This document shows positions 6,747 to 11,353 of a stretch of DNA of 11,353 bases, in pieces. The position numbers were made by a program, and so were the translations under genes. Under the pieces are notes generated by a model, which saw only the letters and a program-made list of their open reading frames with translations, had not been told where the DNA came from and did no database searches. The stretch comes from JBEISR01 sp044337705 (GTDB lineage Bacteria; Planctomycetota; Planctomycetia; Pirellulales; Pirellulaceae), in the NCBI GenBank assembly GCA_044337705.1, contig JBIINB010000134.1, positions 1 through 11,353 of the forward strand, in the 5' to 3' direction. Position 1 is the first letter of the stretch. Each line of letters opens with the position of its first letter.

Positions 6747-7705
6747 CTGGTGCTGGCGTTTGCGGGGGAACGGTTTCTGGGCGGTCCACAGGGAAAAATC
6801 GGCTCACACACCCGGCTAATCACGGGCAGGGCCGACGCCATCACGCTCTGGCGGTGGTGACGTGCGAGCGGCCACGATGGCGTCGGCTCCCGTCGTTTGA
6901 CTGTTTGTGGCTCGTCTGTCTGTTGGTATCCATCTTGCCGGCCTTCTGCATCGGCGGCCAACTGTTCCTGGCTAGGCTGCCACCCTCGCCGCTGGGGCGG
7001 CTCAGGCGGCCTCCACTCCTCGATGTAGCTGTCCCCAAACCATTCCCGCCGACATTCCTTCCACAACTCCCGTTTGGTCTTCACGAAGTAGCCACCAAAC
7101 TGCCCCGACAGGTTCAACCCCAGCCCCTTCTTGAACAGCAGAACCTCCCGCTCCCCGTCCTGCACGTCGGCCATGTCTTTGAATGTGTAGCGGGTAATGG
7201 AGGCCACCGACCGAATGTTCTTACAATGGGCCTGTTCCGCCGTGGTTCCGCTGGCCTTCTGCACAATCTTCCCCAACACGGCTACCGGGTCTTCCACGCT
7301 GGTCCTGATAAGCAGGTGCAGATGGATCAGGTTGTTTCGCTCGATCTCCAGCACGAAGTAAACGGCCAATTCCACTTCCCTTGTTTTGGCGAAGAAGTCT
7401 GCTTGCCGTCGTAGCTTTTCATGGAAGTCCCGAAACTCTGGGATTGAGAGAACCTCGCTGAACTTGACCACCGCTTCATGGGTCGGCTGGGCATACCAAT
7501 GATTCATTTTTAGAATCCCGCACTCCCTCACCGCCCAATTCTGCCGAGACTCGATGGAAGCCGATGGGGTCCGATTCTTGTGGTTCCCCCAACGAAGTTC
7601 CCATCGTTGCCGGGGAGTTGCTTGGTAATAACACGAACCCCGTGGTTCTTCATCGTCCCATTCTTCAAATTGTTCTTTAGCAACCGCCTGATAGACCATC
7701 TCCAC
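6737..7705 (-). CDS. HUH-endonuclease replication initiator (rolling-circle Rep-like)
   Basis: A 322-residue protein carrying the signature of HUH single-strand nucleases. These nick DNA at an origin, stay bound through a tyrosine and start rolling-circle replication. The metal-binding motif is IHLHLLI with H128 and H130, preceded by VYFVLEIERNN. The candidate catalytic tyrosine is Y173 in SITRYTFKDM, at a spacing usual for single-Tyr Rep proteins. GQFGGYFVKTKRELW (201-215) may be another conserved block. The last 90 residues are Pro/Arg-rich and probably disordered; their DNA holds a 12-bp inverted repeat. The start is uncertain: GTG 7705 or ATG 7699 keeps the frame, while the better ribosome site (GAGGAAAGGG) serves an ATG at 7716 in another frame. 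A plasmid or phage-type initiator in chromosomal-looking surroundings suggests an integrated element. Whether it is still active is unknown. Confidence 0.7.
   Translation of the reverse strand: MEMVYQAVAKEQFEEWDDEEPRGSCYYQATPRQRWELRWGNHKNRTPSASIESRQNWAVRECGILKMNHWYAQPTHEAVVKFSEVLSIPEFRDFHEKLRRQADFFAKTREVELAVYFVLEIERNNLIHLHLLIRTSVEDPVAVLGKIVQKASGTTAEQAHCKNIRSVASITRYTFKDMADVQDGEREVLLFKKGLGLNLSGQFGGYFVKTKRELWKECRREWFGDSYIEEWRPPEPPQRRGWQPSQEQLAADAEGRQDGYQQTDEPQTVKRREPTPSWPLARHHRQSVMASALPVISRVCEPIFPCGPPRNRSPANASTSNT
6831..6887. repeat. Perfect 12-bp inverted repeat inside the rep 3' region
   Basis: GCCGACGCCATC (6831-6842) is perfectly inverted as GATGGCGTCGGC (6876-6887). The 33-nt interval has an inner TGGC/GCCA pairing at 6849-6852 and 6871-6874. 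It lies in the part of rep that codes for the low-complexity tail, so the protein places little constraint on it. Rolling-circle origins often sit in such extruding hairpins close to or inside rep, but no known nick consensus is recognised. Confidence 0.6.
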
Positions 7706-7706
7706 C

Positions 7707-7759
7707 GCTCACGCATGCCCTTTCCTCTTGCCACCGGTGCTTACAAGAGTGTCGTGAGC
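7707..7759 (-). promoter_or_regulatory. Foldable leader at the 5' end of rep
   Basis: On the minus strand GCTCACG (7759-7753) can pair with CGTGAGC (7713-7707), and inside it CTCTTG (7749-7744) with CAAGAG (7730-7725). The enclosed segment holds the palindrome CACCGGTG, the purine-rich ribosome site GAGGAAAGGG and an ATG at 7716. This fold would sit directly before and over the rep start. It could control Rep synthesis or be DNA structure at an origin. Pairing is visible; regulation is inferred. Confidence 0.4.
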
Positions 7760-7948
7760 CAGCTTTTTTCGATTGGTCAGGTGCAGTTTTCTTCCGAGAA
7801 GCCAATTTTCGTCGTGATGTGTGTTTCCATGTAGGCCCCCTTCCACGCCTACGCCGGCCATCAGGCTTGCTCCCACGGGTCAGGGTCAGGAGAAGTTCAT
7901 CAAGGAACCTTCGCCGTGGAGAAGTGGTGGAGTTTACTGCGTTTCGCA

Positions 7949-9052
7949 CTACGCTGGCCAAGCTTCGCACTGCGCCAGCCAATCGGGATGTGAGTCGGCG
8001 TGTTCGGCGATCTCTTCCAGGATCGCCTGACGGCTCCACCTAGGCGCCCAGTCCCAACGGGCGCGGGTCTGGTGAGCGTCGAGGATCAGCCAGGGGACAT
8101 CCTGCGATCGCGCCTCCGCCTCCCGCTCCACCACCACTCGCTGCCCCCAGCGTTCCCCGCACCATCCACTCAGCTCGGCCAGCGAAAAACTGCTTTCCCT
8201 TCCTCCCGAAACATGCCAAATCGATTCCCAGGGTGGGGCGATTCCCGAATCGATCTGCTTGAGGATCAGAGCCGCCAGATCCTCCGGGTGCAGCATGTCG
8301 CGCACCTGCCACCCCATTGCTCCATATCCCAGATACTTCAGCGGCTTTGCCTCGCGCCACCGATGCAGCCAGTAGGCGACGATGCCCTGATCGATTCGGC
8401 CGAATTGCCCGCTACCGGCCATCACGCCACAGCGATCGATCCAGACAGGAAATTGATACGCCACACCATATTCAATCGCCATCACTTCGCTGGCCAGCTT
8501 GGTGGCGCCATAGAGGGAGATCGGAGCTCCCGTCGAAAAGGATCCATCGATCCCTTCCAGCGACCAACCTTCGCTGGCCCCCACCGCCCGCGATGGGTCC
8601 CCCGGATCGATCTCCCACCTGGAACCGATCGGTACCAATGGCAATCGCCTCAACCGTTCGATCGAGTAGACTCGCGAAGTGCTCAGCAGAATCAATCCGG
8701 CCTGATGCCGTTTGCACAGCTCCAGGATCTGGCAGGTCCCCTGAAGATTGTTGGAAACCAGCTCGGCGCTGGAGGATTGATGGCCTGCGGTTCCGGCAAG
8801 CACGCTGGCATAGGCCGCAGCATCGATCACCCAGTCGAACCGCCCAAGTCGTTGCAGAAAGTCACTATCGCGCTGGTCGCCCACCTGCACATCGATTCCC
8901 CGCATCTTCAGAGGCTGGAGGTTGCTGGTTGAACCAGGGCGACTGAGATTGTCGATACCGACAAGCTGCACCCCTGCTGGTCCCCGATCGTTCAGCCACA
9001 ATGCGATGCGACTGCCGACAAACCCGCAGATTCCGGTGATCAGCATGCGCAT
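7949..9052 (-). CDS. NAD-dependent epimerase/dehydratase, CDP-paratose 2-epimerase-like
   Basis: A 367-residue extended short-chain dehydrogenase/reductase. The N-terminus MRMLITGICGFVGSRIA holds the NAD-binding GxxGxxG (G7, G10, G13). IDNLSRPGS (33-41), with D34 following strand 2, is typical of CDP-paratose/tyvelose epimerases. The catalytic residues are visible as LSTSRVYS (123-130) and YGATK (Y181, K185). Such enzymes invert C2 of a CDP-deoxyhexose, or act on related nucleotide sugars, in the cytoplasm for surface polysaccharide synthesis. The start is ATG 9052, because the Rossmann motif begins at once and GGAG lies 11 nt upstream. The frame runs open to 9385, but that extension is antisense to the kinase gene and has no family sequence. 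Substrate specificity is not certain. It is divergent from the kinase gene, 117 bp apart. Confidence 0.85.
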   Translation of the reverse strand: MRMLITGICGFVGSRIALWLNDRGPAGVQLVGIDNLSRPGSTSNLQPLKMRGIDVQVGDQRDSDFLQRLGRFDWVIDAAAYASVLAGTAGHQSSSAELVSNNLQGTCQILELCKRHQAGLILLSTSRVYSIERLRRLPLVPIGSRWEIDPGDPSRAVGASEGWSLEGIDGSFSTGAPISLYGATKLASEVMAIEYGVAYQFPVWIDRCGVMAGSGQFGRIDQGIVAYWLHRWREAKPLKYLGYGAMGWQVRDMLHPEDLAALILKQIDSGIAPPWESIWHVSGGRESSFSLAELSGWCGERWGQRVVVEREAEARSQDVPWLILDAHQTRARWDWAPRWSRQAILEEIAEHADSHPDWLAQCEAWPA

Positions 9053-9084
9053 CGAAAATGTCGCTCCAAAAAGGACAATCGATC

Positions 9085-9159
9085 CGATCGTCGCTCCGCA
9101 TCGCTTACGAAAAACGACCGGCTTCGATCGATCGGGGGTTGGGAAAACGTCGACGATCG
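9085..9159. promoter_or_regulatory. Divergent promoter region with three CGATCG-containing palindromic sites
   Basis: In the 117 bp between the epimerase and kinase starts, CGATCGTCG (9085-9093) is inverted as CGACGATCG (9151-9159), and a 10-bp palindrome CGATCGATCG (9125-9134) lies between. Such spacing would suit a shared operator. However, CGATCG is common throughout this window, so the cluster may be compositional. A possible plus-strand -35/-10 pair is TTGGGA (9139-9144) and TATTGT (9163-9168). Confidence 0.3.
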
Positions 9160-9169
9160 TTCTATTGTA

Positions 9170-11071
9170 ATGAAGGTGGAGGCGGAACCCTTTGGTGTCC
9201 CGACCTTCCGCCCCGCATCGGCTTATTCCACCCTCATGGCCCGTCAACTCATGCATTCCAGCACTTCGCCCAAGCCGTTGGCCGGGAATCTGGCGATTGC
9301 CTGCTGGAGTCTGCTTTGTCTGGCCCTGGCCTGGACTTGGTCGCACCGATGGGAAGGGGTATGGCGGCAAGAGCAATCGGGGCACCTCCGTCGTCTGGCG
9401 ATCGCTGCCGGTCAGATCATCACCTTCCAGCAGATGGTCCCCTCCGCCGAAGGTCGACGCTCCTGGGGAAGCCTGGAGCAGTTGCTGCAGATTTCTTTGA
9501 TGCCACTTCCTTCCGTAAGCAGCGACGATCCTTCGGTCCGCGACGCAAGCCCCTCAATGCCCAGCATCTCCGATCCGGTCTGGACCAGGGAAGCGGACCG
9601 GCGATGGCGTGTGTCGGTGGAGATGGATCTACCCGAAGCGGCACCGCAGGCACGGCGCCTGCTGGCCGTCCGATTCGCCGATCCACAAGTGGCTGCGACC
9701 TCCTCGTGGTTTGGCCTTCGCCCCTGGCAGGTCGCCACCATGCTGTGGGCACTGGGCGCAGCAGGCTGGTGGTTCGCCATCCAGTGGCCACGGCGACAGC
9801 AGATGCAGCGGGAGGCGGAGATGGCCAGGTGGTCGCAGTCCGTCCTGGAAGACGTCGGGGGGGAAATTCAAGCTCCGCGAGGCATCATCGACCCTGACAG
9901 CCCTGTGGCCAACCCGCTGGAAACTGCCTTCCTGACCATCAACCGACGACTGATCGAATCCCAGCAATCCAGCCGCACCACCGGCGAAGTGCTCGATGAA
10001 ATGCGGGAAGGAGTCCTGACGGTCGATCATCAGATGCATCTGAGCTATCTGAACCGGGCGGCTGGTGAGATGCTGCCGATCAGCGGTAAGTCGCCGATCG
10101 GGCGACCTTTGGTGGAAGCGATCCGCATCCCGGGCCTTGTCGATCTGGTTCAGCGCACCATGCAACAGGAGACAACGGAGCGGGAGGCAACCAACGATTC
10201 CAACCGATCGTTCGAAGGAGCAGGCCAGGAGGGGCTGCTGGAACTGGGAAGCACACAGCCGCGCTTCCTGCGAGCTCGTGCGACACGCTATCGCCAGCCA
10301 ACCGGTCTGCCGCAGGTGCTGGTAACACTGGCCGATGAAACCCAGTTGCGCAAACTGGAAAACCTCCGGCGCGATTTCACCGCCAATGTCTCCCATGAAC
10401 TCAAAACTCCCCTTTCGTCGATCAAAGCCTATGCCGAAACACTGCTGATCGGAGCCCTGGAAGACCCAGAGCACAATCGGGGGTTTGTCGAGCGGATTGC
10501 GGAGCAGTCGGATAGGCTGGAGCAATTGATTTTCGATCTCCTGAAGTTGGCTCAACTACAGGATTCGGCGCTGCTGAAACCCGAGCCGCTGTTGCTGAGG
10601 CCGTTGCTGGAGCAGTCACGCAATGCGTTCTTGCCCATCGCTCAGCGAAAAGGAGTCACGCTGGAATTCGACCTCCAGATCTCGCCCTCTCTGGAAATGC
10701 AGACCGATCGCGATGCGTTGCTGACGATCGTCAACAATCTGATAAGCAACGCAGTTCGCTACACACCATCTGGTGGAAAGGTGCTAGTCCAGGCGGAGTC
10801 GATGGAAGAGCAAATTGTCCTGGCGGTACGCGACACCGGAATCGGGATCGCACCAGAAGATCTGCCAAGAATCTTCGAACGATTCTTCCGAGTCGAAAAA
10901 GCGAGGACACAGGAAGCGGGGGGGACCGGGTTGGGTCTGGCAATCGTCAAGCACCTGGTCACCTCGATGCAGGGACAGATCGACGTCGAAAGCCAGGTGG
11001 GCTGCGGCAGCACCTTCCGCCTGCAGCTTCCCCGCATCCTCACCGAACCTGTCATCGCCCCCATCTCGTGA
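9170..11071 (+). CDS. PhoR-like transmembrane sensor histidine kinase
   Basis: A 633-residue membrane kinase. Two membrane segments (about 40-57 and 186-206) enclose a roughly 130-residue extracytoplasmic sensor region without a recognised fold. A cytoplasmic linker leads to a PAS-like domain (about 270-395, with LDEMREGVLTVD near its start). The HisKA dimerisation domain carries the phospho-accepting H409 in FTANVSHELKTPLSSI. The ATPase domain shows the N box (N527 in NNLISNAVRYTP), the G1 box DTGIGIAP (D555) and the G2 box GTGLGLAI (585-592), so it should be active. The domain order is that of PhoR-type kinases, but the signal is unknown. ATG 9170 lacks a ribosome site, and an ATG at 9236 is a possible alternative. 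No response regulator is next to it in this window; repeats follow at once. Confidence 0.85.
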   Translation: MKVEAEPFGVPTFRPASAYSTLMARQLMHSSTSPKPLAGNLAIACWSLLCLALAWTWSHRWEGVWRQEQSGHLRRLAIAAGQIITFQQMVPSAEGRRSWGSLEQLLQISLMPLPSVSSDDPSVRDASPSMPSISDPVWTREADRRWRVSVEMDLPEAAPQARRLLAVRFADPQVAATSSWFGLRPWQVATMLWALGAAGWWFAIQWPRRQQMQREAEMARWSQSVLEDVGGEIQAPRGIIDPDSPVANPLETAFLTINRRLIESQQSSRTTGEVLDEMREGVLTVDHQMHLSYLNRAAGEMLPISGKSPIGRPLVEAIRIPGLVDLVQRTMQQETTEREATNDSNRSFEGAGQEGLLELGSTQPRFLRARATRYRQPTGLPQVLVTLADETQLRKLENLRRDFTANVSHELKTPLSSIKAYAETLLIGALEDPEHNRGFVERIAEQSDRLEQLIFDLLKLAQLQDSALLKPEPLLLRPLLEQSRNAFLPIAQRKGVTLEFDLQISPSLEMQTDRDALLTIVNNLISNAVRYTPSGGKVLVQAESMEEQIVLAVRDTGIGIAPEDLPRIFERFFRVEKARTQEAGGTGLGLAIVKHLVTSMQGQIDVESQVGCGSTFRLQLPRILTEPVIAPIS

Positions 11072-11110
11072 TGGAAAGCGTGCTTCTTTTTGCCGCCATC
11101 CACATCCTCT

Positions 11111-11189
11111 GTAGCCACCGCGGCCACGCGGTGGAGTGCCTTCAAACGAGTCCAGGCGAAGCCTTCCACCATCTGGCGATGGTGGCTAC
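11111..11189. repeat. 79-bp structured repeat, copy B
   Basis: Same architecture as copy A: GTAGCCACC and GGTGGCTAC termini, hairpin CCACCGC/GCGGTGG and hairpin CCACCATC/GATGGTGG. It is identical to copy C over all 79 bp and differs from copy A at 12 positions, none in a stem. It begins about 40 bp after the kinase stop in the same orientation as A. With no T-run terminator visible after the kinase, it may serve as its 3' structure. Confidence 0.85.
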
Positions 11190-11257
11190 CAAGTGGCGTC
11201 GATGAAAAGTGGCGGCGATAAAAAGTGATCGTTACGCAGATACTACTCCACCTCCTC
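11190..11257. repeat. Spacer of the right-hand repeat array
   Basis: A 68-bp spacer between copies B and C. It contains CGTCGATGAAAAGTGG followed by a near-repeat GGCGATAAAAAGTG, so it has short internal duplications. Its distal half (AAGTGATCGTT plus C/T-rich sequence) matches the spacer before copy A at the left edge. Confidence 0.7.
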
Positions 11258-11336
11258 GTAGCCACCGCGGCCACGCGGTGGAGTGCCTTCAAACGAGTCC
11301 AGGCGAAGCCTTCCACCATCTGGCGATGGTGGCTAC
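11258..11336. repeat. 79-bp structured repeat, copy C
   Basis: Identical to copy B, 147 bp downstream start to start. Because 147 is a multiple of three, the minus-strand frame inside the unit continues in phase from C through B. The sequence after it (CAAGAGGCGTCGATGAA) shows that the array goes on past the window edge. Confidence 0.85.
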
Positions 11337-11353
11337 CAAGAGGCGTCGATGAA

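Noticed and set aside
7677..8039. 120-residue minus-strand ORF upstream of rep
   Set aside because: It overlaps the epimerase end and the rep start in another frame; the Arg/Lys-rich translation has no recognised motif.
8045..8065. GCGCCC/GGGCGC inverted repeat in the epimerase gene
   Set aside because: Only 6 bp in GC-rich coding DNA; expected by chance.
9053..9385. N-terminal extension of the epimerase frame
   Set aside because: It lies over the divergent promoter and antisense to the kinase start; the Rossmann motif begins immediately after ATG 9052.
10759..11319. 186-residue minus-strand ORF as one protein
   Set aside because: It strings together two repeat-encoded peptides and an antisense stretch of the kinase gene. 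Only the repeat-encoded part is worth noting, and it is reported separately.

Overview
The window looks like a piece of a planctomycete chromosome, probably Pirellulales-like. This is inferred from the high GC content, a PEP-CTERM sorting signal, a large secreted DUF4091/GH123-type protein, and short structured repeats closing both ends. No marker gene fixes the taxonomy. Genes on both strands are mixed, and there is no long operon.

Layout, left to right. (1) Bases 1-241 hold a structured repeat array: one full 79-bp unit and a 16-bp tandem expansion. (2) A small unknown protein lies on the minus strand (242-616). (3) A family 25 glycosyltransferase on the plus strand (890-1759) converges, with a 4-bp gap, on a class I SAM methyltransferase on the minus strand (1764-2309). 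(4) After a 0.5-kb non-coding divergent region comes an exported 844-residue protein (2809-5343) with an N-terminal beta-sandwich-like region and a DUF4091/GH123-like C-terminal part. (5) An intergenic stretch carries a perfect 13-bp hairpin, followed by a PEP-CTERM protein (5733-6386) with a clear Rho-independent terminator. (6) A minus-strand module (about 6260-7705) carries a HUH-type rolling-circle replication initiator, iteron-like 11-bp repeats, inverted repeats at its 5' end, 3' tail and stop codon, and a small downstream ORF. (7) A CDP-paratose-2-epimerase-like SDR enzyme (7949-9052, minus) is divergent from a PhoR-like membrane histidine kinase (9170-11071, plus). (8) Two identical 79-bp repeat units close the window (11111-11189 and 11258-11336).

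Functional reading. GT25, methyltransferase, epimerase and the exported glycosidase-like protein are all consistent with cell-surface or extracellular polysaccharide metabolism, but they do not form one transcription unit. The kinase has no response regulator inside the window. The most unusual parts are the HUH-Rep module, which resembles the replication core of an integrated rolling-circle plasmid or ssDNA-phage relative, and the 79-bp repeat family. All 12 substitutions between diverged repeat copies avoid the predicted stems, and the repeats also keep a 21-codon reading frame open on the minus strand.
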